Positions 28,501-35,380 of a stretch of 64,000 nt of DNA are shown one piece after another. The notes beneath the pieces are model-generated. The model made no database searches, was not told the origin of the DNA, and saw nothing but the letters and a program-made list of their open reading frames with translations. Where the stretch lies: contig NZ_SRYR01000009.1 of NCBI RefSeq assembly GCF_004794105.1, forward strand, positions 48,889 through 112,888, read 5' to 3'. Made by a program: the position numbers and the translations under genes. Positions within the stretch are counted from its first letter, which is position 1. Every line of letters starts with the position of its first letter. The DNA is from Clostridium sartagoforme. Its GTDB lineage: Bacteria > Bacillota > Clostridia > Clostridiales > Clostridiaceae.

Positions 28501-29557
28501 TAATTGTAGTGAAATTAGATATAACATAAATGCTATTCTCAGATACAGTAAGCAATAGCAAAATATGCTCCTGCAAATAAGCTTCTGAACTCAACTTAGA
28601 ATATAAAGAAGTTTTGGCATTTAGATTTATCTGTGTAGGACTTTCTACAATAATTGCTTTACTTGTTTTCTTAAACCATTCATCCATTGTACTATTTGGT
28701 TCAAATTTATTTTTATTATCTTCTAAAAAGGATAATAACGACTCTTTATCTGTAATTACTCCTTTAAATAGACTCTTATAAGCTTTCGTGTTATTAGATA
28801 CCTTTAGCATCTCGCCACCAGCTCCACCAATTCTAATAAGCCAATCTAGAGGATCAACTTGTTTCCCATAATAGCTAGGTGTATATGTCAAAATTTCTTT
28901 TATATTTTCACTTCCAATGTTGAAATCATATAATCTATCAATATAGGAAATTCCCAAAAGCAATTTTTCCTTATTATTTGTTATTTTGTTTATGAAATAT
29001 TCATTAGAATCGCCTACATACCCTTTTTCAATTGTAGAATTTTCAACTAGTTTCTCAATAATACTTTCAATATTCTTTTGTGTTTTTGAAAAAGATTCAC
29101 CATAGGACATAACATGTACATTCTCTGCTTTTAGTTCGCTCAATACCTGTTCTTCTGTCACACTTGCAATTGGTATATTGTCACGTTTTGATATTTCCAC
29201 CTGTTTATTTAACTTATCTGCAGCAGAAAACCTATTTGGTGCCAATAAGTCAGCAATAGTTTTATCGTTAAAATAATTAACCCCTTGTAAAACATCTTTA
29301 GTCCTCTTGCTTACTTCTTTCCCATTAGCAGCACTCTTTTCTGCTATTGTATTTTCTACTTTAATATTATCTTGTAAATCTTGCCTATTCTCATTTTTTT
29401 CAATAGAATTCTCTTCTTCTTTTTTATCTATTTCAATACCTAACTTTTCTTCAGTTGATATTTCTGTGGCATAAACTTTATTAGGCAACATATATATGGA
29501 GCTATTCAATCCAATAATCACTGCTAACCCAAAAGCAATCCTTTTTTTACCCGTCAT
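25580..29557 (-). CDS. M26-like zinc metalloprotease with Big2 and CWB2 repeats
   Basis: The 1325-residue protein has a signal peptide (about residues 1-30, cleavage near VYA), a charged linker, an N-terminal region (90-480), and a catalytic region similar to ZmpA/B/C (M26) proteases: HELTH at 489-493 and a probable third ligand Glu513 in ETEFYPRG. YTLDYAEAN, SNGYYVVPLF and MFNERIGK recall ZmpB. Two 90-residue Ig-like (Big2) repeats follow (about 835-1013) and three CWB2 cell-wall-binding repeats (about 1018-1325, RVYGSDRYETS and RLGGKDRYETS). It is probably surface-anchored without LPXTG. Substrates are unknown; relatives cut host immunoglobulins or mucins. GGAGG precedes the start. Confidence 0.87.
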   Translation of the reverse strand: MTGKKRIAFGLAVIIGLNSSIYMLPNKVYATEISTEEKLGIEIDKKEEENSIEKNENRQDLQDNIKVENTIAEKSAANGKEVSKRTKDVLQGVNYFNDKTIADLLAPNRFSAADKLNKQVEISKRDNIPIASVTEEQVLSELKAENVHVMSYGESFSKTQKNIESIIEKLVENSTIEKGYVGDSNEYFINKITNNKEKLLLGISYIDRLYDFNIGSENIKEILTYTPSYYGKQVDPLDWLIRIGGAGGEMLKVSNNTKAYKSLFKGVITDKESLLSFLEDNKNKFEPNSTMDEWFKKTSKAIIVESPTQINLNAKTSLYSKLSSEAYLQEHILLLLTVSENSIYVISNFTTITYGLVDTYVDKSLKQNNNALYQEKFKEFKSQVEKAASQQNNFIELWHRIGKANVQHLLSTNRLVIDSLRMYNSGTVNASQEWSPKFGDKAATGVKEFITPLNLYANYFGADGQAEGGQIRLFLAKALDERGFSTYTHELTHLLIGTFFLNNNGVRDGLETEFYPRGLFETYGINGPTLNLNLIYDHKGQERYHNASPERFKTEKDFQEYMSGVFDVIYTLDYAEANAILKKDKNDKQKWFHKLEQKNDPRNRFNQGDSNATHKIDSVRKISIDEANELNTIYDLIDKNIISSRYEVVGLKTTGDIASNGYYVVPLFSSNYASVENNNGVSGDVMMKRQTYELLAEYGYYGGVVPYISNQYKGQATKDGVVLSDEYILEKIFKGQYATMTDFKKEMFNERIGKKDQLKPISFQWEGRKVTLDNFEKINELMTEAVESDLKNVQELPHGWNNILAEYTKVELLKKEIFKAYLNDTDDFKQSIYREDESKPVVIPVTSVTLNKTKESLLKGKTTTLAATINPSNATNKGVTWSSSNNSVAIVDQSGKVTAVGKGTATITVTTKDGGKKATCTITVTEESKPVVIPVTSVTLNKTKESLLKGKTITLVATINPSNATNKGVTWSSSNNSVATVDQSGKVTAVGKGTATITVITKDGSKKATCTITVTEPVTNTVIQGERVYGSDRYETSYKLFEKGWNTSNTVILAYGFDYPDALSAAPLAGKKNAPILLVKNSGLKSQPRLKQLLINKSVKNAIIVGGTGVISSEIDKDLKSMGISVKRLGGKDRYETSVLIAKEVGINTGEVALVNGLSFADALSISSIATKKKMPILLTRTDVIPVSIKRYLDSNSKSISKSYVIGSTGVVSNNVLNKLKSPVRLGGSDRFKTNKSVLDRFKGELNLSNVYIASGLDFPDALSASALAGKNNNFLLLSHTTRAEEAVKSEISENKGKISKAYILGSKAVISDEIIKGLGVTSIK
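26511..27050 (-). repeat. Tandem 270-bp repeat encoding two Ig-like domains
   Basis: The two copies, 270 bp apart (for example at 26751 and 27021), are nearly identical in DNA, so the duplication is recent or is kept alike by recombination. Repeat number could vary between strains. Confidence 0.9.
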
Positions 29558-29662
29558 TTTAATTTACCTCCTTAGCACACTGATATTATCTAAATACCTT
29601 TAAAATAAAAAATCAAACTTGTCTATGCTACATTAATTTAAATATATTTTTAGAATTAAATA

Positions 29663-29960
29663 TTATTTACAGCCTTGTCCATTAAAATTTCCTTTAAAAT
29701 CACCTAGGCTCACAAAATTATCAATGCCATTCATATTAAAATCTTTAGTCATCTTGAAAAACACCTATATTTTTCATTTCCTTATTTTTACTTAAGTCTT
29801 CTTAGACACTAGATGATTTAGTACCACTAGCCCCTCCATAAATTTAATCATAATCTAAAAGACTATTAACTTTGATATTTTCACTAACCTAATTTGCATA
29901 AGCTTTAAATGGCATAATTGAGAATATCATTAATATTACCATTACACTAACTAATAGCAT
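29663..29960 (-). pseudogene. Degraded secreted-protein gene
   Basis: Minus-strand reading gives a good signal peptide (MLLVSVMVILMIFSIMP then FKAYAN) followed by a stop. Downstream remains include VSENIKVNSLLDYD, IYGGASGTKSSS and, in another frame, DFNMNGIDNFVSLGDFKG, broken by several stops and a shift. The protein family is not recognised. It lies just upstream of the protease gene. Confidence 0.55.
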
Positions 29961-30482
29961 TTTGCTTCTTTACTCTTAGTAGTAACATATTCTCACAAAT
30001 TTACATTCATATATTATAATATTTATTTTTATTTTTCTAGATTTTTTATTATATTTGTACAAAAAATAATCAGATAGTTTTTCATTAAAGTTTATACGTA
30101 AAATAACTGTAACAAAGCTTTGACTTTATTACAGTTACTTTACTTAAATTATTATAGTGAATAGTACTTATGATTCTAATGATCATAGTTGTTTATTAGC
30201 TAATGTAGCCTTTTTTATTGAAAGTTCATCTAATGGAGCTGTTGCTATTCCAAGTAATATAAAAAACATAATAATACTTTTAACTTTCTTTCTAGTTATA
30301 TAACCATGCTCTTTTAAATGTCCCCATTAAAATCCCACCTTAAAATTAACCTAGCTATACTATATTACCCCTATATAAAACTAATGTGAATTTATCTTAT
30401 GAATATAATGAAATAGCTATAAATTCTATTGTTTTAAGAATATGTAATAGATCTTATTTATGTTTTAATCAGATTTATTAAA
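29961..30482. other. Intergenic stretch with small relics
   Basis: No intact gene is seen. A hairpin lies at 30098-30143. Minus strand about 30187-30300 can be read as a short membrane-like fragment (KKVKSIIMFFILLGIATAPL) lacking a start codon, which may be another relic. Confidence 0.4.
30098..30143. terminator. Stem-loop related to the bglA terminator
   Basis: GTAAAATAACTGTAACAAAG pairs with CTTTATTACAGTTACTTTAC. The core AACTGTAA matches the hairpin at 6181-6212. No strong T-run follows. Confidence 0.45.
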
Positions 30483-30647
30483 TTAGCCTTTGGATATGAA
30501 AAGTATGTATGGATTGTAAAACCTGCTGATACTATAGAGATTATAAATGAAAAAGATTGTAAGGTTATTGATTTTACTAGTATGAATAATTGTCTAATTC
30601 CAAGAAATGTTTTCTATTTAAAGTCACATACTATTATTAATAAATAA
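30483..30647 (+). pseudogene. Remnant of a WYL regulator C-terminus
   Basis: Reading LAFGYEKYVWIVKPADTIEI followed by INEKDCKVID aligns with the end of the intact regulator at 3558 (FAFGYGKDVEIVEPIEAIEI...). There is no start or N-terminal domain. It ends at a TAA at 30645-30647, just before the endonuclease gene. Confidence 0.75.
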
Positions 30648-30670
30648 AATTCTTAGAAAAAGGTTACTTT

Positions 30671-31081
30671 ATGACTGAAACAGAAAAAGCCTATATTGCT
30701 GGAATTATAGATGGTGAGGGCAGCGTTATGCTACAAAAAATACATAAAAATGAACATCCATCTCCTTGTATATCAATAGCTTCAACCACTTTAGAATTAT
30801 TAGAATGGATTAAGAAAGTAGTAGGAAAAGGTACTATTACTAAAAAGAAAAATTATAATTTAGAAATACATAAAGATTGTTATAGCTACGTCTTACGAAG
30901 AAATTATGCTATTTCTTTATTGATAGATATAGAACCATATCTAGTAATTGATGTTAAAAGAAAAAGGACTGAATTGATTTTAAAGAAATATAAATCTCTT
31001 ACTCCTAGGAATGGTAGATATACGGAAGAAATGCTAGTTGAGAAAGAAGAATTTTATAATGAATTTATTGGTATAAAGTAA
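30671..31081 (+). CDS. LAGLIDADG homing endonuclease, single motif
   Basis: The 136-residue protein carries one LAGLIDADG motif (YIAGIIDGEGSVML, about residues 8-21), so it should act as a homodimer. It is small and basic, with no accessory domain. The gene is convergent with ssrA, which carries a group I intron, and its stop codon touches the ssrA terminator. It is therefore outside the intron and on the other strand, unlike most intron-encoded endonucleases. It may be the mobility factor for that intron, or a separate invader near the same target (inference). Confidence 0.85.
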   Translation: MTETEKAYIAGIIDGEGSVMLQKIHKNEHPSPCISIASTTLELLEWIKKVVGKGTITKKKNYNLEIHKDCYSYVLRRNYAISLLIDIEPYLVIDVKRKRTELILKKYKSLTPRNGRYTEEMLVEKEEFYNEFIGIK

Positions 31082-31109
31082 AAATCCACGACATCTCTAT
31101 CGTGGATTT
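31082..31109 (-). terminator. ssrA terminator
   Basis: On the minus strand, AAATCCACGA / TCGTGGATTT is followed by TTTTT, starting 3 bases after the tmRNA 3' end. It also faces the convergent endonuclease gene and its left arm matches 14842-14853. Confidence 0.88.
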
Positions 31110-31128
31110 CATGGTGGAGGCGAGGGGT

Positions 31129-31397
31129 CATGTGCGTCCATAATTTCTTAATGGCACTGACTATATCTTAGTGTACAAGTTCTGTACACTCTTGGCGTAT
31201 TATAGAAGCTCAGTATAGTTTATGTCTTCTATCCTAGTATTCCATCGCTTTCACTTTAGGAACCTATAAGTCGATACGAGGCTGTTGAATTTCTTCACAT
31301 ACCTCTCGGTATTGCCGTCAGCATTATCTGTTACGGGTTCACCGATAAAGCCAAGTTATCACTTATGAATCACTTCATAAGGCGACTCATCTTACGA
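31129..31397 (-). mobile_element. Group I intron in the tmRNA T-loop
   Basis: 269 nt with no open reading frame. The 5' splice site U (exon UUCGAU) pairs with G in P1 (CGAU/GUCG, extended by UCGU-AAG-AUGA). P2 is CUUAUGAA/UUCAUAAG. P3 is CUUGGC/GCCAAG (31350-31355 with 31191-31196), P4 is CGGU/ACCG, P7 is ACUAUA/UAUAGU (31214-31219 with 31160-31165), and P8 is GUGUAC/GUACAC (31171-31189). The order P3-P4-P7-P3-P8-P7 is the group I pseudoknot. AAGAUAUAGUC is the usual P7 motif of IA introns. The intron ends in G (31129). Confidence 0.92.
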
Positions 31398-31608
31398 ATC
31401 GAACCCCTGTCCGAAAGCAGACCAATCTGACTTTCTACGAGCGTAGTTTGTGACTAAAATTTCGGTCCTTAGTTCGCTCACAAACAAACTCCTAATTCCC
31501 TAGCTTCATTAATACCCCTTTAGCTCAAAGCTTTGCTAAACTTCGTTTCCCACTTCAATGACACCAGTGATCCGAAGCGTGGGGACCTCGGGCTGATGAG
31601 CGGCTATA

Positions 31609-31638
31609 TTAAGCTGCTAATGCAAAATTGTCTTCTGC
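31609..31638 (-). other. tmRNA tag reading frame
   Basis: Resume codon GCA at 31636-31638, then GAA GAC AAT TTT GCA TTA GCA GCT and stop TAA, encode AEDNFALAA. The ALAA end is the protease recognition type. Confidence 0.93.
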
Positions 31639-31784
31639 GTTTATCTTTAATGCATACTTTATTATCGAGGTGACATGCTTGCCTCGGCTCGCTTATCAAA
31701 CCCATCTTACCCCCGTCGAAGCCAAAACGCCCCCAGGTTAAAATTAGTTTAACGCGAAATATTCAATTTTCATTCCGTGTTGTA

Positions 31785-31813
31785 ATTATATATTATAATT
31801 TTTTTTCTGTCAA
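31785..31813 (-). promoter_or_regulatory. ssrA promoter
   Basis: TTGACA (31808-31813) and TATAAT (31785-31790) are separated by 17 bases: a perfect consensus. The start would be about 45 bases before the mature 5' end, which RNase P would trim. Confidence 0.92.
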
Positions 31814-32156
31814 CAGCCTTGAATCATGCATTTTAACTATGATTTCCCTAAATTACATAGTCTTAAATACTTAGCTAAATAATTCATTTATTTTGAGGAT
31901 AATTATAGTTTTAGCCTGACTTTATAGTTCCTTTATAAAACTCATACTATATCTTAGTTATAATATAAGTATTCTTTCTTTTACTCTAGCTTAATCTCAT
32001 AGTATGTAATCAATTTATTTTTTGTAATTTAAAACAAATTACTTTATCCATTAGAAATTTTTTATTATTAATTCCTAATGGATAATAAACTTTTGTCTTT
32101 AGAACAATAATAAACTAATACACTTTTATCTACTCCATAATAACTCTCTAATATAC
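31814..32156. other. AT-rich intergenic region upstream of ssrA
   Basis: 343 bases with no gene. It holds only the 5' flank of the ssrA promoter and the 3' side of the VOC gene; no clear terminator is seen. Confidence 0.5.
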
Positions 32157-32588
32157 TTAAAATACAAGCATATCATTTTCATCAAACTTAAAATTTGGAC
32201 CCCAAGCTACTTCCCAGTAGTATCCATCAGGATCTGCAAAGTAAGCATGATATCCCCCCCAGAAAACATCTTGAGGTTCTTTTGCTATTGTTGCTCCTGC
32301 TTTTCTAGCTAGTTCAATTACTTCATCTACTTCATTTTTACTTTTAACATTAAGTGCTAAAGTAACACCTGAAAATCCTGTACCTATTTTAGGTGGATTA
32401 TCAGAGCTAATATCTTCTGCTAAAAGATTTAAAGGATATAATTCAAACTTTGTTCCTGTTGTATTAAAAAATATTACAGCTGGATTATCTTCCTTTTCAT
32501 CTGTTTGAAATCCTAGTCCATCTCTATAAAACTGGATAGATTTTTTCATATCTCTAACACCTAAACAAATAATATTAATTCTATTCAT
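32157..32588 (-). CDS. VOC-family (glyoxalase/bleomycin-resistance-like) protein
   Basis: The 143-residue protein has two beta-alpha-beta-beta-beta VOC modules, including CLGVRDMKKSIQFYRDGLGF in the first and the metal-site region YHAYFADPDGYYWEVAWGP with a conserved Glu near the end. Such stand-alone proteins bind a metal and act on small electrophiles; the substrate is unknown. It begins 20 bases after the kinase-like gene. Confidence 0.85.
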   Translation of the reverse strand: MNRINIICLGVRDMKKSIQFYRDGLGFQTDEKEDNPAVIFFNTTGTKFELYPLNLLAEDISSDNPPKIGTGFSGVTLALNVKSKNEVDEVIELARKAGATIAKEPQDVFWGGYHAYFADPDGYYWEVAWGPNFKFDENDMLVF

Positions 32589-32608
32589 AAATTCCCCCTA
32601 CTTCCTAA

Positions 32609-33127
32609 TTAACAATTTATAATAATATAATCAGCTACTTCCCTTGGAGTCAGTCTTGATACATCAACTTTCTGTGTTAATAAGTTTTCATAAAGTTTAA
32701 GTCGTTCTAAACTTCTATTAATAATATCCTCAGTTCTAACACCCTTATCTATATCTTTTTCTAACCTATTCTTTAAAGATTCCTTATCACAAACTAAAGA
32801 TATTAAATGTAAATTACAATTTTCAGTATTTAGCCTTGCTAGAATATCCTCTATAATACTCTGCTCATGCATAACCCAACAGAAAATAATATTTTCATAT
32901 ACCGACGTTTCAATAAAATTATTTAATAAGAAGCAAATATTATTTATTACCATTTTCTTAGTTTCATCATTTACTATAAAGGGATCCATATCCCAACACC
33001 AATCTCCATCAAGAAAAACACTACTATTTAGTTTTTTCTTCATGATTTGACATGTTGTAGTTTTTCCTACTCCCATAGTCCCACTAATTAAATATAAATG
33101 TTTCATATAATTAATAATCCATTTCAT
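32609..33127 (-). CDS. P-loop nucleotide kinase-like protein
   Basis: The 172-residue protein has Walker A GTMGVGKTT near residue 20, DGDWCWDMDPF as the probable substrate aspartate region, and a LID-like helical part. It resembles AAA_33/gluconate-kinase-like P-loop proteins. The true start could be the second in-frame ATG at 33106 (MKHLYLISG), since neither has a strong ribosome site. The substrate is not known. Confidence 0.75.
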   Translation of the reverse strand: MKWIINYMKHLYLISGTMGVGKTTTCQIMKKKLNSSVFLDGDWCWDMDPFIVNDETKKMVINNICFLLNNFIETSVYENIIFCWVMHEQSIIEDILARLNTENCNLHLISLVCDKESLKNRLEKDIDKGVRTEDIINRSLERLKLYENLLTQKVDVSRLTPREVADYIIINC

Positions 33128-33209
33128 ACTGATTCTAAGAATATCTTATAATCTCTTTTACTTTTTACCTGAATTATCTCCTAAATTGTTAATTTCTAAT
33201 TGTTAACTG

Positions 33210-34199
33210 TTAATTGTCTCTGTCTGCTGGATATATAACTCCTATTTGCTTCCTAGCTTCTTCTATTACTTCTATTACATCTCTTGAAACCTTTAGGGAG
33301 TTTATCGTAGATTCTTTTTCTCCTGATTGAATTAAGTTTACAAACTCTTCAACTTCGTAACACATATTTTCTTTTTTATGCTCTAAAGTTAAATCTTCTT
33401 CTCTTCCATCTCTATAAATAATCTTTACATTTTCAAAGTTGTTGATTTTATTAATTATTATGCTTCCCTCTTCCCCTTGAATTTCTGATGGAAGATATGA
33501 ATTGCTTATTTTTGAATAAATAACTGCTGCCTCCATATCGTCATAACCAAAGATTGCACTTCCTTCTCCATCTACACCTGTTTTTAGCATTACTCCATTA
33601 GCCTTTACTGTATTTGGCTTTCCAAAAAGATTAACCATAGGTGCTATACAGTAAATTCCTATATCCATAATAGCTCCATTAGATAATTCATTTTTAAAGG
33701 CATTTAACACTTCTCCAGCCTTATATTTATCATATCTTGAAGAGTATTGGCAGTAGCTTGCAAAATACTTTCTAATCTTTCCAATCTTATATAAGTTGTC
33801 TTTTATAGCTTTAAAATTTGGTAACACTGTAGTTCTCATAGCTTCCATAAGAACTACATTATTTTCTTTAGCAGCCTTAATCATTTCATCTACTTCTTTA
33901 GTATTTGAAGCAAAAGCTTTTTCCCCTAATACATGCTTCTTATTCTTTAAAAATAAAATTGCTTGACTAGCATGTAGTGAATTTGGTGATGCTATATAAA
34001 CTGCATCTATTAAATCACTCTTTGCCATTTCTTCTAAATTAGTAAAGGTATGCTCTATCCCAAATTTCTTTGCATACTCTTTTGCCCTTTCTTCAGTTCT
34101 TGAATAAACAGCTGAAATCTTTGCATCCTTAACTTCCTTAGCACCTGCAATTAAACTATCAGTAATAAAGTTCGTTCCTATTATTCCTATATTAACCAT
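33210..34199 (-). CDS. Gfo/Idh/MocA-family oxidoreductase
   Basis: The 329-residue NAD(P)-dependent dehydrogenase has an N-terminal Rossmann fold (GIIGTNFITDSLIAGA) and the EKAFASN catalytic-lysine region of the second strand-helix unit. The C-terminal alpha/beta domain is complete. I start at ATG 34199, with GGAGG 5 bases before it; an upstream ATG at 34211 includes the site. The sugar or inositol substrate cannot be read from sequence. Confidence 0.85.
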   Translation of the reverse strand: MVNIGIIGTNFITDSLIAGAKEVKDAKISAVYSRTEERAKEYAKKFGIEHTFTNLEEMAKSDLIDAVYIASPNSLHASQAILFLKNKKHVLGEKAFASNTKEVDEMIKAAKENNVVLMEAMRTTVLPNFKAIKDNLYKIGKIRKYFASYCQYSSRYDKYKAGEVLNAFKNELSNGAIMDIGIYCIAPMVNLFGKPNTVKANGVMLKTGVDGEGSAIFGYDDMEAAVIYSKISNSYLPSEIQGEEGSIIINKINNFENVKIIYRDGREEDLTLEHKKENMCYEVEEFVNLIQSGEKESTINSLKVSRDVIEVIEEARKQIGVIYPADRDN

Positions 34200-34381
34200 A
34201 CTGCCCTCCATTTTTATGTTATATTATTCCATATATCTATTGTATAAAAAAAAGGAACTGAAATACAACCTATTAATTAAGTTTAGTACAAATTCAGTTC
34301 CTCTTTCTTTATTTATAAGTGAAATTTAACATTATCCTCAAATGTATATTTCATTTTAATCTATTATTTATAATTTAATCC

Positions 34382-34777
34382 TTATAATACATCTTCTAAT
34401 GTATATTTAGAAAACTCATTTATAAATGCATCTAATGAGCTTCTCATTATTCCTTTTATCTTACATCCTGACCCCACATAAGGACAACAATTCTCTTTGT
34501 TAAAGCATTGTGCAATATTTAAATTGTCTTCTGTTATCTTTATAACTTCTCCCAAATTTATATCTGAAGGCTCTAATCCAAGTTTTAATCCACCTGTTCT
34601 ACCTTTCATAGAAATAACTAAATCTGTCTTCGCCATTTTATGTATTATCTTTTTTAAATGATGCTCTGATATTTCTAGTTTTTTTGCAAGTTCTTCAACA
34701 GTACAAAGTTTGTCTCTGTTTTCTGCTAGATAAATTAGTGATCTAAATGAATAATCAGTAAATTTGGATAAATACAT
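34382..34777 (-). CDS. Rrf2-family regulator, possible iron-sulfur sensor
   Basis: The 131-residue protein has a winged helix (residues 1-65, CTVEELAKKLEISEHHLKKI) and a Cys set CFNKENCC...GC at residues 91, 97, 98 and 105, as in NsrR/IscR-type Fe-S regulators. It probably senses NO, iron or redox state. It has no operon partner. Confidence 0.85.
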   Translation of the reverse strand: MYLSKFTDYSFRSLIYLAENRDKLCTVEELAKKLEISEHHLKKIIHKMAKTDLVISMKGRTGGLKLGLEPSDINLGEVIKITEDNLNIAQCFNKENCCPYVGSGCKIKGIMRSSLDAFINEFSKYTLEDVL

Positions 34778-35380
34778 TTTAATACCCCTCTTTCGTTTAA
34801 GATAATCCTACTAGTAATTGAGGACATTTATAAAAAATTTTATTTAAACTTTTTCAATATAAAAATTGTATAGCTAATAACTTTAAAAGTAAACATATTC
34901 GCAAAATAAATTAAATAAAATTTTCTATTTAATTATACTATATTTCACCTATTAATTACTAAATCAACCATATATTATTTACAAAAATTTAATATTTCAT
35001 ACATTTATTATAGTATCTTATAATTTTATGTTGTTTTATGGGTGTCTTTAAGTAGAATCCTAATAGATTTTACTATTATAAGCACCCATATAAACATCAT
35101 TATTCTTTTAAATTAATAACTTATTAATATGTCAAAAATTTTTCTAGAACTATTTTTCCTTCTTCTTATTACTAATTTATCCTCTAAATCTAAGTTATAT
35201 ATCAAAGCTTTTTACTTAAATCATTTATCTTTTTTTATCTAAACAAATTATTTAAGTTTTCTTATCTAAGATTCTTATTTAATTTACTTAACTTAATTTT
35301 TCATCTAGACTGATTTTCAAACTTAGACTTTGTTATAGATGGTAATTTACTTAACTTAGACTTTTATCTAGCTGCTTAGC
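34778..35380. other. Intergenic region, 603 bases
   Basis: AT-rich, no gene. It holds a foldback at 35038-35089 (ATGGGTG / CACCCAT with inner AGTAGAATC / GATTTTACT) without a T-run, and from 35200 on repeats of TTACTTAACTTA-like sequence. The Rrf2 promoter must lie in the right part. Confidence 0.5.

Larger units (their letters stand above)
31112..31734 (-). ncRNA. ssrA: tmRNA, interrupted by a group I intron
   Basis: tmRNA rescues stalled ribosomes with SmpB and tags the peptide for degradation. The 5' end GGGGGCG pairs over 7 bp (one G-U) with CGCCUCC at the 3' end, before ACCA at 31112. The tag starts at GCA 31638 and encodes AEDNFALAA. Pseudoknot-like stems follow. The T-arm AGGGG-UUCGAU is split from its partner A-CCCCU by the intron at 31129-31397. 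Removing it gives a mature length of 354 nt. The partner smpB lies at 39.6 kb on the same strand. Confidence 0.95.

Noticed and set aside
31141..31380. Possible rRNA/tRNA or regulatory RNA within the ssrA gap
   Set aside because: Its structure and splice sites fit the group I intron; no separate RNA is needed.
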